Positions 8,650 to 18,376 are shown, counted from the first letter of the stretch. The stretch: 64,000 nt of DNA from an uncultured Erwinia sp. (GCA_945290265.1 CALYQW010000011.1:1-64000); one strand, 5' to 3'. The notes: generated by a model not told the origin, from the sequence alone. Numbers and translations are program-made.

Positions 8650-8965
8650 GTTTTGGGGTAGCTCCGCTGGTTTTTGTTTTTTTAAATGCCAGGGCACTCC
8701 GCTACGCGGAAGCTAAGGTCAACTACGTTTCTCCATCCCGCTGCGCGGGCTGGCGACAAGGGGAGAACATCGCCTTCTCCCCTTGACCCCGCGCTAGCGG
8801 CTGGCACTGCGCCCGCTAAAGCGGGTGCCCTCGGCAATGCCCTTTCCCGAACGGACCAGCCTGATTCGCCGTCCAGGCGAAGCAGGCTTCGCGCCGCCGT
8901 CCATGGCGGCTTGTTCTGGGAAATGGCATTACCTCGGCTCCGTTTTTAAAGCCGCACCAACATCA
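8650..8965 (+). repeat. Structured dispersed repeat, copy A (left arm of inverted pair)
   Basis: GC-rich unit with nested hairpins, in order: a leader AGCTCCGCTGG, T-run and GCCAGG; CCCGCTGCGCGGG; an 11-bp stem 8757-8767/8775-8785; CCCGC/GCGGG at 8812-8816/8821-8825; AGCCTG/CAGGCT at 8858-8863/8883-8888; and a long outer stem 8833-8848 paired with 8918-8933 (about 14 of 16). The same plan occurs in copies at 9152, 21745, 23915 and 37645, partly at 33460. It sits between convergent aroG and gpmA. Any reading frames through it are incidental. Confidence 0.85.
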
Positions 8966-9025
8966 AAAACCAGTTCAAAATCAGAATCTTAAAACCAAAA
9001 TCCAAAAGAATGCTTTGGTTTTTAT

Positions 9026-9151
9026 GCCTTTGCCTTTGCCTTTGCCTTTGCCTTTGCCTTTGCCTTTGCTTTTGCTTTTGCTTTTGCTTTTGCTTTTGCT
9101 TTTGCTTTTGCTTTTGGTTTTGGTTTTGGTTTTGGTTTTGGTTTTGGTTTT
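9026..9151 (+). repeat. Three-phase hexanucleotide tandem array (7+8+6 units)
   Basis: Twenty-one perfect 6-nt units in a row: seven GCCTTT (9026-9067), eight GCTTTT (9068-9115) and six GGTTTT (9116-9151), each block one substitution from the next and in unbroken phase. It sits between inverted structured-repeat copies A and A'. The Gln/Lys-rich frames it creates on both strands have no ribosome sites and are by-products of the 6-nt period. Unit number is likely to vary between strains. Confidence 0.97.
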
Positions 9152-9464
9152 GACTTTTGGGCGGCATAAGGAACGTCGCCGAGGTTACGACGATTTCCAG
9201 GACGAATCGCCATGGACGGCGATGAGAGGCGTGCTTCGCCTGGACGGCGAATCACGCCGGTCCGCCAGAAATTGGCGTGGCCGAGGGAACCCGCTTTAGC
9301 GGGCGATGTGACGCCGCAAGCACGGGGTCAAGGGGCGATTGCGCTTGATCGCCCCTTGTCGCCAGCCCGCGCAGCGGGATGGAGAAACGTAGTTGACCTT
9401 AGCTTTCGCGTAGCGAAAGTGCCCTGGCCTTTGAAAAACCAAACAGCAAAATCAGCGAAGCCCT
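9152..9464 (-). repeat. Structured dispersed repeat, copy A' (right arm of inverted pair)
   Basis: Reverse-oriented copy of the unit at 8650-8965, so the two form inverted arms of about 310 nt around the hexamer array. It has its own version of the variable stem, 9329-9339/9348-9358 (CAAGGGGCGAT/ATCGCCCCTTG), where copy A has CAAGGGGAGAA/TTCTCCCCTTG. CCCGC/GCGGG is kept. Other parts are closer to copies C and E than to A, so the two arms are not a recent simple duplication. Confidence 0.85.
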
Positions 9465-9483
9465 CCCCCCTGGCTCCAGCTAC

Positions 9484-9513
9484 AAAAAAGCCCGCATATC
9501 ACTATGCAGGCTT
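9484..9513 (-). terminator. Rho-independent terminator of gpmA
   Basis: Read on the minus strand: AAGCCTGCATA, 4-nt loop, TATGCGGGCTT and a run of Ts, about 55 nt past the gpmA stop. The stem has one mismatch and a good U-tract. Confidence 0.85.
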
Positions 9514-9566
9514 AATCATCAGGCAAAACCCCTGGCCGTCAGGCCAGAAGCCCCCAGCGCAGCGAA

Positions 9567-10319
9567 TTACTTCGCTTTACCCTGGTTAGCCACCGCCGCC
9601 GCTTTCGCCGCGATTTCATCCGCATTACCCAGATAGTAATGCTTAATCGGTTTGAAGTTCTCGTCGAACTCATACACCAACGGTACGCCGGTAGGGATAT
9701 TCAGCTCAAGGATTTCGTCTTCGCTCATATCATCCAGATATTTCACCAGCGCGCGCAGTGAGTTGCCGTGTGCGGCGATAATCACTTTCTCACCTTTCTT
9801 CATGCGCGGCAGAATCGACTCATTCCAGTAAGGCAGCACGCGGTCGATGGTCAGCGCCAGGCTCTCCGTGGTTGGCAGCTGTTCATCGGTCAGAGACGCA
9901 TAACGCGGGTCGTGTCCCGGGAAGCGTTCGTCAGCGCGATCCAGCTCTGGTGGAGTCACCGCGAAACCGCGACGCCATTGTTTTACCTGCTCATCACCAT
10001 ATTTGCTGGCGGTTTCTGCTTTATCCAGACCCTGCAGCGCACCGTAGTGACGCTCATTCAGACGCCAGGATTTCTCGACCGGCAGCCAGACCTGATCCAC
10101 TTCATCCAGAATGTTCCACAGCGTATGGATGGCACGTTTCAGCACGGAGGTATAAGCAAAGTCAAAGGTAAAGCCTTCTTTCTTCAGCAGCTGACCGGCA
10201 GCTTTTGCCTCAGTGCGGCCTTTTTCTGACAGGTCAACATCGTACCAGCCGGTGAAACGGTTTTCCTGGTTCCACTGACTTTCACCGTGACGAACCAAAA
10301 CCAGCTTAGTTACAGCCAT
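9567..10319 (-). CDS. gpmA: 2,3-bisphosphoglycerate-dependent phosphoglycerate mutase
   Basis: Interconverts 3- and 2-phosphoglycerate in glycolysis and gluconeogenesis through a phospho-histidine. The 250-residue product has the catalytic motif [10 protein letters not shown] (His near residue 11), the substrate segment [13 protein letters not shown], the ERHYGALQG acid region and the second histidine in [11 protein letters not shown]. Length and ends match E. coli GpmA. It is a single gene with its own terminator at 9484. Confidence 0.96.
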   Translation of the reverse strand: MAVTKLVLVRHGESQWNQENRFTGWYDVDLSEKGRTEAKAAGQLLKKEGFTFDFAYTSVLKRAIHTLWNILDEVDQVWLPVEKSWRLNERHYGALQGLDKAETASKYGDEQVKQWRRGFAVTPPELDRADERFPGHDPRYASLTDEQLPTTESLALTIDRVLPYWNESILPRMKKGEKVIIAAHGNSLRALVKYLDDMSEDEILELNIPTGVPLVYEFDENFKPIKHYYLGNADEIAAKAAAVANQGKAK

Positions 10320-10474
10320 AGCTTAACTCCTTAATAAACTCATGTTTCTGTGATAATGGTGAGCAGTTAACGGCCATCCGGCGTGCGCTGGCCATCTTTA
10401 TGAGCATTACCATAGCGGAAATCTGTCTGGCGCGTAAGTCCGAAGCGTACTGATGCCCACTTTTCGCCCACTTA

Positions 10475-11506
10475 TCAGCAGGCGGTTAACCGATAAATCG
10501 TGGTTGAATGAAAGGTTTCACCTGGCTGTAACCAGCAGGCGGGCTGCGACCATTCCGGGTGCGCGGGGGAGTCCGCCAGAAATCCCGTTTCCAGAGCAAT
10601 GCCCTGATAATCCGCATAGCGTTGCTGGTCGCGGGCAGGGGTACCGGCAAGATAGTTACCGCTGTACAGCTGCAGTGCCGGGGCGTCGGTTATCACGGAA
10701 AGCATTAACTTACCGTCTGCCGAACAGAGTCGTGCGGCAGGCTCACCATCAGAGCGATTAAGCAGAAAACCGTGATCGTAGCCTTTTTTCAGCTGTTGCT
10801 GTTCATCGCTAAGAAAATCCCGCGCCAGGGTTTTCATCTGGCGGAAATCAAAGCCGCTGTTGCTGACGCTGGTCGGCGCGGCGGCAGGTAAGCCTGCGGC
10901 GTCCACCGGCAGCCAGAAGTCGGCATTCAGCTGCAGCTGATGCTGACGGGCATCGCCGTGCCGCGCATCCAGATTAAAGTAGGCGTGGTTGGTCAGGTTA
11001 ACCGGGCAGGCCTGATCGACGGTAGCGGTATAGCTGATACTCAGCTGGTTATCGTCATCCAGCTGGTAGCACACCAGCACCTGTAAGTTTCCGGGAAAGC
11101 CCTGATCGCCATTGACAGATTGCAGGCGATAGGTCACCGCCTGGTCACTCTGGCTGAGGATTTCCCAGCGACGTTTATCAAAGCCCTGCGGGCCGCCGTG
11201 CAGCTGATTTTTTCCTTCATTAGCGGCCAGCGGCCAGCAGCGGCCATCCTGCTCCAGCCGCGCGCCGGCAATACGGTTAGCGTAACGCCCGACAATGGCA
11301 CCGAGATACGCCGACTGCTGCAGATAATCGGCAGGGGTATCGCAGCCCAGCAGCGCTTCACGCACGCTGCCATCCGGCAAAGGCACCCGGGCAGAAAGCC
11401 AGGTGGCTCCCCAGTCCATTAAGGTTGCTGTCATCCCGGCGGTATTGCGCAGCGTGGTGATATTCCACGGCTGACCATCGGGTGGCAGCGGGTTTTCAGT
11501 TAGCAT
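10475..11506 (-). CDS. galM: Galactose-1-epimerase (mutarotase) GalM
   Basis: Interconverts beta- and alpha-D-galactose so that galactokinase receives its alpha substrate. The 343-residue product has the mutarotase motifs [18 protein letters not shown]-type [13 protein letters not shown], the catalytic His segment [11 protein letters not shown] and the catalytic Glu segment [16 protein letters not shown]. It is the last gene of the leftward galTKM operon; its start overlaps the galK stop by seven bases. Confidence 0.93.
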   Translation of the reverse strand: MLTENPLPPDGQPWNITTLRNTAGMTATLMDWGATWLSARVPLPDGSVREALLGCDTPADYLQQSAYLGAIVGRYANRIAGARLEQDGRCWPLAANEGKNQLHGGPQGFDKRRWEILSQSDQAVTYRLQSVNGDQGFPGNLQVLVCYQLDDDNQLSISYTATVDQACPVNLTNHAYFNLDARHGDARQHQLQLNADFWLPVDAAGLPAAAPTSVSNSGFDFRQMKTLARDFLSDEQQQLKKGYDHGFLLNRSDGEPAARLCSADGKLMLSVITDAPALQLYSGNYLAGTPARDQQRYADYQGIALETGFLADSPAHPEWSQPACWLQPGETFHSTTIYRLTAC

Positions 11507-12648
11507 GGGCCGGCTCCTGCTGAGGCTTTACAGATATAAAAGGTCTCTTTAATCCCGGTTTCAGCCTGGTAGCGCGCGGCGACCACTTTCTGTACCGCTG
11601 CCACCAGATGCTGCGGCATCAGCGCCACTACGCAGCCGCCAAAGCCTCCGCCGGTCATACGCACACCGCCGTTATCGCCGAGGCAGGACTTAACGATATC
11701 CACCAGCAGATCGATCTCCGGCACCGTGATATTAAAGCAGTCGCGCATTGAGGTATGTGATTCTGCCATCAGGCGCGCCATCAGCGGCAGATCGCCCTGT
11801 TGCAGCGCTTCTGCGGCGTCCAGGGTGCGCTGGTTTTCGGCCAGCACATGGAACACCCGCTTCGCCGTCAGCGGTTCAAGCTGCGCGCGCGCCTGCTCAA
11901 ACTGCGCCAGCGGCACATCCCGCAGGGAATCGCGGCCAAAGAAACCGGCTCCTGCTTCACACTGCTGGCGGCGGATATTGTATTCGCTGGTGACCAGGCT
12001 GCGACGTACGTTGGAGTTGATAATCACCACCGCTAAATCCGCTGGCATCGGTACGGCACGGGTTTCCAGGCTGCGGCAGTCCAGCAGCATGGCGCAGTCT
12101 TCTTTACCGAGGGCCGATATCATCTGATCCATAATGCCGCAGTTACAGCCAACAAACTGGTTCTCTGCCGCCTGGCCATTAAGCGCGATGGCAGCGCCGT
12201 CCAGCGGCAGCTGATACAGCTGCTGGAAAACCGTCCCCACCGCCACTTCCAGCGAGGCTGATGAGCTTAATCCGGCGCCCTGCGGCACGTTGCCGCCGAT
12301 CATCAGATCGGCACCGCCAAAATCCGGCTGCAAAAGTTGCAGATGCTTTACTACGCCGCGCACGTACCTGGCCCACTGATACTCCGGGTGCGGCGTAATG
12401 GGTTCGTCGAGAGAAAAAATATCCTGCTGACTGTCATAATCAGCGGCGGTCACCCGCACCTGACGATCGTCGCGGCGGCCACAGGCGATCACCGTCTGAT
12501 AATCAATGGCGCAGGGCAGTACAAAACCGCCGTTATAATCGGTATGCTCACCAATCAGATTGACCCGCCCCGGAGCCTGAAAGCAGCGGGGTGCCGCGTA
12601 GCCGTAGCTGGCCTGAAACAGTTTACGAACCTGGTCCGCTAACGCCAT
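11500..12648 (-). CDS. galK: Galactokinase GalK
   Basis: Phosphorylates alpha-D-galactose to galactose 1-phosphate, the first committed Leloir step. The 382-residue GHMP kinase has the galactokinase signature [19 protein letters not shown] near the start, the ATP loop [11 protein letters not shown] and the C-terminal glycine motif [18 protein letters not shown] ribosome site sits in the last codons of galT, and the ATG follows the galT stop by two bases, so translation is probably coupled. Confidence 0.96.
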   Translation of the reverse strand: MALADQVRKLFQASYGYAAPRCFQAPGRVNLIGEHTDYNGGFVLPCAIDYQTVIACGRRDDRQVRVTAADYDSQQDIFSLDEPITPHPEYQWARYVRGVVKHLQLLQPDFGGADLMIGGNVPQGAGLSSSASLEVAVGTVFQQLYQLPLDGAAIALNGQAAENQFVGCNCGIMDQMISALGKEDCAMLLDCRSLETRAVPMPADLAVVIINSNVRRSLVTSEYNIRRQQCEAGAGFFGRDSLRDVPLAQFEQARAQLEPLTAKRVFHVLAENQRTLDAAEALQQGDLPLMARLMAESHTSMRDCFNITVPEIDLLVDIVKSCLGDNGGVRMTGGGFGGCVVALMPQHLVAAVQKVVAARYQAETGIKETFYICKASAGAGPC

Positions 12649-12650
12649 GA

Positions 12651-13706
12651 TTAGTCTCCCGTCTGGCGAAAATGAATGTCACTGACCGCCCGCAGCCGCT
12701 CTGCGGCCTGTTCGGCGGTTAAATCGCGCTGGCTTTCTGCCAGCATCTCGTAGCCAACCATAAACTTACGCACCGTGGCGGAGCGCAGCAGCGGCGGGTA
12801 GAAGTGAGCATGTAGCTGCCAGTGGGCGTTATCCTGCTGATTAAAGGGCGCGCCGTGCCAGCCCATGGAATAGGGAAAAGAGCAGCGGAACAGGTTGTCG
12901 TAACGGCTGGTGAGTTTTTTCAGCGCCAGCGCCAGGTCCTGGCTCTGCTCAGCGCTGAGGTCGGTCAGCCGTTGCGCCGCGGCTTTTGGCAGTAGCAGGG
13001 TTTCAAACGGCCAGGCCGCCCACCAGGGCACTATCGCCAGCCAGTGTTCAGTCTCGACGACCGTGCGGCTGCCGTCCTGCTGTTCGCGGGCGGCGTAATC
13101 CAACAACAGCGGCGAAGCGTGGCGGGCATAGTAAGCACGCTGGAAATCATCTTCACGCTGCGCCTCGTTAGGCAGAAAGCTGTTAGCCCAGACCTGACCG
13201 TGCGGATGAGGATTGGAGCAGCCCATCGCCGCGCCCTTATTTTCAAATACCTGCACCCAAGGATACGCTTGACTCAGCTCGGCGGTTTGTTGTTGCCAGG
13301 CGCTGATGACCTGCTGAATATTGCTCAGCGTCAGCTCCGGCAGGGTTTTACTGTGATCGGGGGAAAAGCAAATCACCCGGCTGACGCCGCGCGCGCTGGC
13401 ACAACGCATCAGCTCATCATCGCTTTCCGGTGCATCCGGGGTATCGCTCATCAGGGCGGCAAAGTCATTGTTAAATACCCAGGTGCCCTGGTAATCAGGA
13501 TTGCTATCGCCGGTAATGCGGCGGTTGCCGGGACAGAGAAAACAGTCGGGATCGTGCGCTGGCAGGGTTTCTGCGGACGGATTTTCCTCGGCACCCTGCC
13601 ACGGGCGTTTTGCCCGATGGGGGGAAACCAATACCCACTGACCGGACAGCGGGTTATAGCGGCGGTGGGGATGATCCACCGGATTAAATGTCGACATAAC
13701 AGTCAC
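12651..13706 (-). CDS. galT: Galactose-1-phosphate uridylyltransferase GalT
   Basis: Exchanges UMP between UDP-glucose and galactose 1-phosphate. The 348-351-residue product keeps the metal pair CFLC (near residue 55) and the nucleophile motif NPHPHGQ, and matches E. coli GalT throughout. Two starts compete. ATG 13697 gives the conserved N-terminus [12 protein letters not shown] 13706, three codons earlier, has GAGAGG only 7 nt upstream, whereas that site would be 16 nt from the ATG; I therefore give the GTG. It is the first gene of galTKM here: galE, which leads the operon in E. coli, is absent from this locus. Confidence 0.95.
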   Translation of the reverse strand: MTVMSTFNPVDHPHRRYNPLSGQWVLVSPHRAKRPWQGAEENPSAETLPAHDPDCFLCPGNRRITGDSNPDYQGTWVFNNDFAALMSDTPDAPESDDELMRCASARGVSRVICFSPDHSKTLPELTLSNIQQVISAWQQQTAELSQAYPWVQVFENKGAAMGCSNPHPHGQVWANSFLPNEAQREDDFQRAYYARHASPLLLDYAAREQQDGSRTVVETEHWLAIVPWWAAWPFETLLLPKAAAQRLTDLSAEQSQDLALALKKLTSRYDNLFRCSFPYSMGWHGAPFNQQDNAHWQLHAHFYPPLLRSATVRKFMVGYEMLAESQRDLTAEQAAERLRAVSDIHFRQTGD

Positions 13707-13785
13707 TGGCTAACCTCTCACGCATCGGCTGATGGCGGGGAAAATAACATAACCGGCGCAGAAAAAGCGTGACCGCCGGTCAATA

Positions 13786-13801
13786 ATGGAAGCGTTTACA
13801 C
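13786..13801. promoter_or_regulatory. GalR/GalS-type operator, proximal
   Basis: ATGGAAGCGTTTACAC, in reverse GTGTAAACGCTTCCAT, fits the Gal repressor consensus GTGNAANCGNTTNCAC at 11 of 12 fixed positions. It lies about 80 nt upstream of galT. With the site at 13842 it makes a pair 56 bp apart. Confidence 0.75.
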
Positions 13802-13841
13802 TAGAAACAAAAAGCGGGCTTGTTTATCAGATAACAGGAAA

Positions 13842-13857
13842 ATGGAAACGATTACAT
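13842..13857. promoter_or_regulatory. GalR/GalS-type operator, distal
   Basis: ATGGAAACGATTACAT matches the central part of the Gal operator consensus (GGAAACGATTAC). It is upstream of the first site. Two operators are the arrangement used for Gal repressor looping in E. coli, though the 56-bp spacing here is shorter. Confidence 0.65.
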
Positions 13858-13912
13858 CCACGCAGGGCGGTGATGACGGGAGTCTGTCAGCACCAGGCTC
13901 CGGGAAAGCGGA

Positions 13913-15376
13913 TTACAGTCTGTCCTGCTGATAGCGGTAGCTGTCGCCCTCAGGGACAAAGGTCAGGCGATGGGTAATGCAGGCCGGAGCATCTTCGGCA
14001 TGATGGGAAACAAACAGCAGCTGGGTGCGCCCTTCGCCGCTGAGCAGATCAATAAAGCGTCGCACCAGCAGGCGGTTAAGCGGATCCAGCCCCTGTAACG
14101 GCTCGTCCAGAATCAGCAGCGCCGGATGTTTCACCAGTGCGCGCACAATCAGCACCAGGCGCTGTTGCCCCCAGGAGAGATCGTGGAACGACGAATCGGC
14201 CAGCGCGCCGGACATGCCCAGCAGCGCCAGCCATTGCCCGGCCAGCGCCAGCTGGCGATCGGACACCCCCTGATAAACGCCGATAGAATCGAAAAATCCG
14301 GACAGGATCACGTTACGCACACTGCTGCTGATGCGGTAATCCAGATGCAGGCTGCTGCTGACATAGCCAATATGCTGCTTAATATCCCAGATGGTTTCGC
14401 CACTGCCACGACGGCGACCAAACAGGGTTAAATCGTTGCTGTAGCCCTGCGGATGATCGCCGGTGATCAGGCTGAGCAGGGTGGATTTTCCCGCGCCGTT
14501 GGGGCCAACAATCTGCCAGTGCTGGCCGCGATCGACCTGCCAGCTGAGCTTATCCAGCACGGCTTTATCGTTGTAGCTCACCACGCCGTCACGCAGAATA
14601 ATCAGCGGTCCGTCATTTAGCGTTGGAATGGCGCTGGCATCTTCCGCTTCCGGTAGCACTGCCGTCAGGGTTTCGCCGTGCGCCAGCTGGGCAATCAGCG
14701 CCTGACTGAGGATCGCCTGACGCGGCCCGGCTTCACTCAGGGTACAGTCCGCCAGCACGCCAACCTGCTGCACAAAGTCGGGGATATCGTCAAAGCGGTT
14801 CAGCACCAGCACCAGGGTAAAATCGGGCTGTTGCAGGGCGCAAAGGATCTGCGCCAGGCTGGCGCGCGAGGCCACGTCGAGGCCATCAAAAGGCTCATCA
14901 AGGATCAGTAAATCGGGCTGCGACATGAATGCCTGGCACAGCAGCGTTTTACGGCTTTCACCGGTAGACAGGTATTTAAAACGGCGCGCCAGCAGGGCAC
15001 TGATGCCAAACTGTGCCGCCAGCTGCTGACAGCGCTGCGGGTCGGCAACCTCAGACTGAATCACTTCCTCTACCCGCAGCCCGGTATCGTCTTCATCAGC
15101 GCTGAGCAGATCGGTATTATTGCGCTGCCATTCATCTGCTACCAGTTTTTGCAGCTGTTCCAGAGAAAGTCGAACCGGACGCTGAAAGGTGTTGTTGACC
15201 GTACCGCTGAGGGCAGGCAGCTCGCCGGACAGCGCGCGCGCCAGCGAGGATTTACCGCTGCCGTTGGCACCGACAAAGGCCCAGCTCTCTCCGGCATTGA
15301 TGGTCAGGTCATTAAGATTTAAGGTGCGGGTGTCGCTCAGGCGAAAAATGCCCTGGGTAATTTGTAATCCAGCCAT
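13913..15376 (-). CDS. modF: Twin-ATPase ABC protein ModF
   Basis: A 487-residue cytoplasmic protein with two ABC ATPase domains in tandem and no membrane part. Domain 1 has Walker A GANGSGKSS, signature LSTGESRKTLL and Walker B LLILDEPFDGLD. Domain 2 has GPNGAGKST, LSWGQQRLVL and LLILDEPLQGLD. It matches E. coli ModF, which is linked to molybdate genes but whose role is not well defined. ATG 15376 gives the conserved start; the frame is open four codons further. In E. coli modE, the molybdate-responsive repressor, lies directly upstream; here that space holds only a 150-nt gap to the divergent acrZ. Confidence 0.93.
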   Translation of the reverse strand: MAGLQITQGIFRLSDTRTLNLNDLTINAGESWAFVGANGSGKSSLARALSGELPALSGTVNNTFQRPVRLSLEQLQKLVADEWQRNNTDLLSADEDDTGLRVEEVIQSEVADPQRCQQLAAQFGISALLARRFKYLSTGESRKTLLCQAFMSQPDLLILDEPFDGLDVASRASLAQILCALQQPDFTLVLVLNRFDDIPDFVQQVGVLADCTLSEAGPRQAILSQALIAQLAHGETLTAVLPEAEDASAIPTLNDGPLIILRDGVVSYNDKAVLDKLSWQVDRGQHWQIVGPNGAGKSTLLSLITGDHPQGYSNDLTLFGRRRGSGETIWDIKQHIGYVSSSLHLDYRISSSVRNVILSGFFDSIGVYQGVSDRQLALAGQWLALLGMSGALADSSFHDLSWGQQRLVLIVRALVKHPALLILDEPLQGLDPLNRLLVRRFIDLLSGEGRTQLLFVSHHAEDAPACITHRLTFVPEGDSYRYQQDRL

Positions 15377-15466
15377 AATCTGTTCCATTCATCTCTGCGC
15401 AGCCTGAACTGCCGTGTCAGCATTACCGTCAGCGGGCCGAATAAATTTAACCCGAAGGCACAAAAG

Positions 15467-15490
15467 GGCAGTGCACTTTCTGGCACTGCC
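15467..15490. repeat. Inverted repeat in the acrZ promoter region
   Basis: GGCAGTGC, eight bases, GCACTGCC: perfect 8-bp arms directly before a -10-like TACAAT at 15493-15498, about 34 nt upstream of the acrZ start and 90 nt from the divergent modF start. It may be an operator or, less likely, a transcript stem. Confidence 0.55.
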
Positions 15491-15531
15491 GTTACAATAG
15501 CACTTTTATTACACTGTAAAATGAGGCTTCC

Positions 15532-15690
15532 ATGCTGGAGTTACTGAAAAGCCTGGTTTTCGCTGTCCTGATGGTCCCGGTGTGTATCGCGATTATCCTG
15601 GGTTTGATTTACGGACTGGCTGAAATCTTTAACGTGATCTCTAAAATTGGTCACCGTGATGCTCAGCCACAGGCAAAACCTCGCCAGTAA
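15532..15690 (+). CDS. acrZ: Multidrug efflux accessory small protein AcrZ
   Basis: A 52-residue single-pass inner-membrane protein that binds AcrB and modulates export of some drugs by AcrAB-TolC. The first 30 residues ([17 protein letters not shown] onward) are nearly identical to E. coli AcrZ and form one long hydrophobic helix with the typical proline. The C-terminal tail is polar and diverged. The ribosome site is GAGG six nt before the ATG. Its place between modF and modA is as in E. coli. Confidence 0.93.
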   Translation: MLELLKSLVFAVLMVPVCIAIILGLIYGLAEIFNVISKIGHRDAQPQAKPRQ

Positions 15691-15702
15691 AGCTGCTTTT
15701 CT

Positions 15703-15723
15703 GCGCCCGGCTTCTCCGGGCGC
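15703..15723 (+). terminator. Probable terminator after acrZ
   Basis: GCGCCCGG-CTTCT-CCGGGCGC, a perfect 8-bp GC stem 12 nt past the acrZ stop. The T-run after it is weak. Confidence 0.6.
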
Positions 15724-15840
15724 ACCGGTTTATCTCCCTGCTGTAACTAAATTTTTTCTCTCCCGTGCCGATAAAGCCTGTGACGATGGGACCAGCTGTC
15801 GCTATATTATTTAACCAATTCCCCCATCAGGAGAAAATCC

Positions 15841-16605
15841 ATGTCGGTAAAACTGAAGCTCTGGTTTGCAGCCGCGGCGCTGACCCTCAGCATCCCGGTG
15901 CTGGCCGCCGGTCAAATCACCGTGTTTGCAGCCGCCTCGCTGACTAACGCATTACAGGATATCGCCAGCCAGTACCAGCAGGAAAAACAGGTAAAAGTGG
16001 TCTCATCCTTTGCGTCGTCATCGACGCTGGCGCGCCAGCTGGAGCAGGGGGCACCAGCCGACCTGTTTATCTCCGCCGATCAGCAGTGGATGGATTATGC
16101 GGAGGACACAAAAAGCGTGGATGCCAGCACCCGCTATACCCTGCTGGGCAACGACCTGGTGCTGATTGCACCGCGCGCCGCCCATCCGCAGCCGGTCACC
16201 ATTACTAAAACCACTCAGTGGCAGCAACTGCTGCACGGCCAGCGTCTGGCGGTGGGCGATCCCGATCATGTACCGGCCGGAATATATGCCAAAGAAGCTC
16301 TGCAGAATCTCGGTGCCTGGCCGCAGCTGGAGCCGTTGCTGGCGCGCGGCAATAACGTGCGCGCGGCGCTGGCGCTGGTCGAGCGTGATGAAACCCCGTA
16401 CGGCATTGTGTATGGCTCTGATGCGGTAGCCAGTAACAAGGTACAGGTGGTCGGCGTGTTCCCGGCAGAAAGCCACAAAGCGGTGGAGTATCCAATGGCG
16501 GTGGTCAGTGACCATAACAGCCCGCAGGTACGCGCTTTTTATACGTATCTGAAAGGCCCGCAGGCGGCAGCGGTGTTTAAACACTATGGATTTACCCCGC
16601 GGTGA
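15841..16605 (+). CDS. modA: Molybdate ABC transporter, periplasmic binding protein ModA
   Basis: Captures molybdate in the periplasm for ModBC. The 254-residue precursor starts with a classic signal peptide (MSVKLKLWF, hydrophobic core, cut near LAA-GQ), followed by the family motif FAAASLTNAL and the oxyanion-binding segments SFASSSTLARQ and GDPDHVPAGIYAKEAL. GGAG lies 7 nt before the ATG. CGCTATATT about 40 nt upstream could serve as the -10 region; a complete ModE operator is not evident. The stop overlaps the modB start. Confidence 0.94.
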   Translation: MSVKLKLWFAAAALTLSIPVLAAGQITVFAAASLTNALQDIASQYQQEKQVKVVSSFASSSTLARQLEQGAPADLFISADQQWMDYAEDTKSVDASTRYTLLGNDLVLIAPRAAHPQPVTITKTTQWQQLLHGQRLAVGDPDHVPAGIYAKEALQNLGAWPQLEPLLARGNNVRAALALVERDETPYGIVYGSDAVASNKVQVVGVFPAESHKAVEYPMAVVSDHNSPQVRAFYTYLKGPQAAAVFKHYGFTPR

Positions 16606-17300
16606 TAGTGCTCAGTGAACCGGAGTGGCAGGCGGTGGCGCTCAGTCTTAAAGTGTCGCTGGTGGCGGTGCTGTTCAGCCTGCCGTTTGGCATTCTTACC
16701 GCCTGGCTGCTGGTACGCCGTCAGTTTCCCGGTAAAACCCTGCTGGACAGCCTGATCCATCTGCCGCTGGTGTTACCGCCGGTGGTGGTGGGCTATCTGC
16801 TGTTAATCGGCCTTGGGCGGCGCGGAATTATCGGTCAGTTTCTTTATGACTGGTTTGGTATCAGCTTTATGTTCAGCTGGTGCGGGGCGGCGCTGGCCTC
16901 GGCGGTGGTGGCATTTCCGCTGATGGTGCGCGCTATCCGCCTGGCGCTGGAAGCGGTAGATACCCGGCTGGAACAGGCGGCCCGCACCCTGGGGGCCGGC
17001 CGCTGGCGGGTATTTTTTACCATTACCCTGCCGCTGACGCTGCCGGGCATTATTGTCGGTACGGTACTGGCATTTGCCCGTTCACTGGGGGAGTTTGGCG
17101 CCACCATCACCTTTGTGTCGAATATCCCCGGAGAAACCCGTACCCTGCCGCTGGCAATGTATACCCTGATTGAAACCCCCGGTGCGGAAGGGGCGGCGGC
17201 ACGGCTGTGTGTGATTGCCATCGTGCTGGCGCTGGCCTCGCTGCTGCTGTCTGAATGGCTGACGCGCTGGGGAAGAAAGCGTCTGGGGGTAAGATGTTAG
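16602..17300 (+). CDS. modB: Molybdate ABC transporter permease ModB
   Basis: Inner-membrane channel of the molybdate importer, 232 residues with five or six membrane segments. It has the ATPase-docking EAA loop [21 protein letters not shown] and the conserved [11 protein letters not shown] and [12 protein letters not shown] segments. It starts at GTG 16602, which overlaps the modA stop (GTGA), so translation is coupled. It matches E. coli ModB from the second residue. Confidence 0.95.
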   Translation: MIVLSEPEWQAVALSLKVSLVAVLFSLPFGILTAWLLVRRQFPGKTLLDSLIHLPLVLPPVVVGYLLLIGLGRRGIIGQFLYDWFGISFMFSWCGAALASAVVAFPLMVRAIRLALEAVDTRLEQAARTLGAGRWRVFFTITLPLTLPGIIVGTVLAFARSLGEFGATITFVSNIPGETRTLPLAMYTLIETPGAEGAAARLCVIAIVLALASLLLSEWLTRWGRKRLGVRC

Positions 17301-18376
17301 AACTCGATTTCACACAGCAGATGGGTGAAAACTCGCTGACGGTAAAGCAACGCCTGCCGGCCAGCGGCACCAGCGCGATTTTTGGCGTATCAGGCGCCGG
17401 GAAAACCACGCTAATCAACGCTATTGCCGGACTGACGGTGCCTGATGAAGGCCATATAACTCTCAATCAGCGGGTGCTGAGTGACCGTCAGCAGGGCATC
17501 TGGCTGCCGCCGGAACAGCGCCGGGTTGGCTATGTGTTCCAGGACGCGCGCCTGTTTCCCCATTACCGGGTGCGTGGCAATCTGGAATATGGCATGGCGA
17601 AATCGATGCGCGCAGAGTTTGACAGCGTGGTGCAGTTGCTGGGTATCGAAGCGCTGCTTGGCCGCCTGCCGTGGTCGCTGTCCGGTGGTGAAAAGCAGCG
17701 GGTGGCGATTGGTCGCGCGCTGTTAAGCGCCCCGGAAATCCTGCTGCTGGATGAACCGCTGGCGTCGCTCGATCTGCCGCGCAAGCGTGAGCTGCTGCCG
17801 TGGCTGCAACGGCTGACAAAGCAGGTAAAAATACCGATGCTGTACGTCAGCCACAGCCTGGAAGAACTGCTGTATCTGGCGGATAACGTGATGGTGCTGG
17901 ATCAGGGGCGGGTACGCGCTTATGGTCCGCTGGAGCAGGTGTGGGCCAGCAGCGCCATGCGCCCCTGGCTGCCGCGCGCCGATCAAAGCAGCGTGCTGCG
18001 GGTTCAGGTGCTGGAGCAGCATCCCCACTATGCCATGACCGCCTTATCGCTGGGCGATCGCCATATCTGGGTCAGCCGGATAGAGGCGGAGCCACGCACG
18101 CCACTGCGTATCCGTATCGAGGCCAGTGACGTCGCTCTCAGCCTGCAGCCGCCAGTGAACAGCAGCATTCGCAATGTACTGCCGGCACAGGTGGAAGAGC
18201 TGCTGGAGATTGACAGCCAGGTTGAGGTTAAGCTGCGGGTGGGGCAAAGCGAGCTTTGGGCGCGCATTACCCCCTGGGCGCGCGATGAACTGCGTATCCG
18301 CCCGCAAATGTGGCTGTTTGCCCAAATCAAAAGCGTGGCGGTTAATCCCGGCGAAGGCTACAGCACTTCTTTATAG
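17294..18376 (+). CDS. modC: Molybdate ABC transporter ATPase ModC
   Basis: Energises molybdate import. The 360-residue product has Walker [10 protein letters not shown], signature LSGGEKQRV, Walker [13 protein letters not shown], and a C-terminal molybdate-binding (TOBE/MOP-like) domain from about residue 290. The frame is open to 17255, but ATG 17294 with GGGGGT before it gives the family start MLELDFTQQ and overlaps the modB stop by seven bases, as expected for coupled modABC. It serves the molybdenum cofactor pathway whose moa genes lie at 34.9-37.6 kb. Confidence 0.95.
   Translation: MLELDFTQQMGENSLTVKQRLPASGTSAIFGVSGAGKTTLINAIAGLTVPDEGHITLNQRVLSDRQQGIWLPPEQRRVGYVFQDARLFPHYRVRGNLEYGMAKSMRAEFDSVVQLLGIEALLGRLPWSLSGGEKQRVAIGRALLSAPEILLLDEPLASLDLPRKRELLPWLQRLTKQVKIPMLYVSHSLEELLYLADNVMVLDQGRVRAYGPLEQVWASSAMRPWLPRADQSSVLRVQVLEQHPHYAMTALSLGDRHIWVSRIEAEPRTPLRIRIEASDVALSLQPPVNSSIRNVLPAQVEELLEIDSQVEVKLRVGQSELWARITPWARDELRIRPQMWLFAQIKSVAVNPGEGYSTSL

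Noticed and set aside
8946-9299. Long Gln/Lys/Arg-, Lys/Ala- and Leu-rich reading frames on both strands
   Set aside because: They follow automatically from the 6-nt tandem array, have no ribosome sites, and overlap the non-coding repeat arms.
15805-15830. Possible ModE operator upstream of modA (CGCTATATTATTTAAC)
   Set aside because: Only one half resembles the consensus, and no modE gene is present nearby; the stretch is better read as a plain -10 region.
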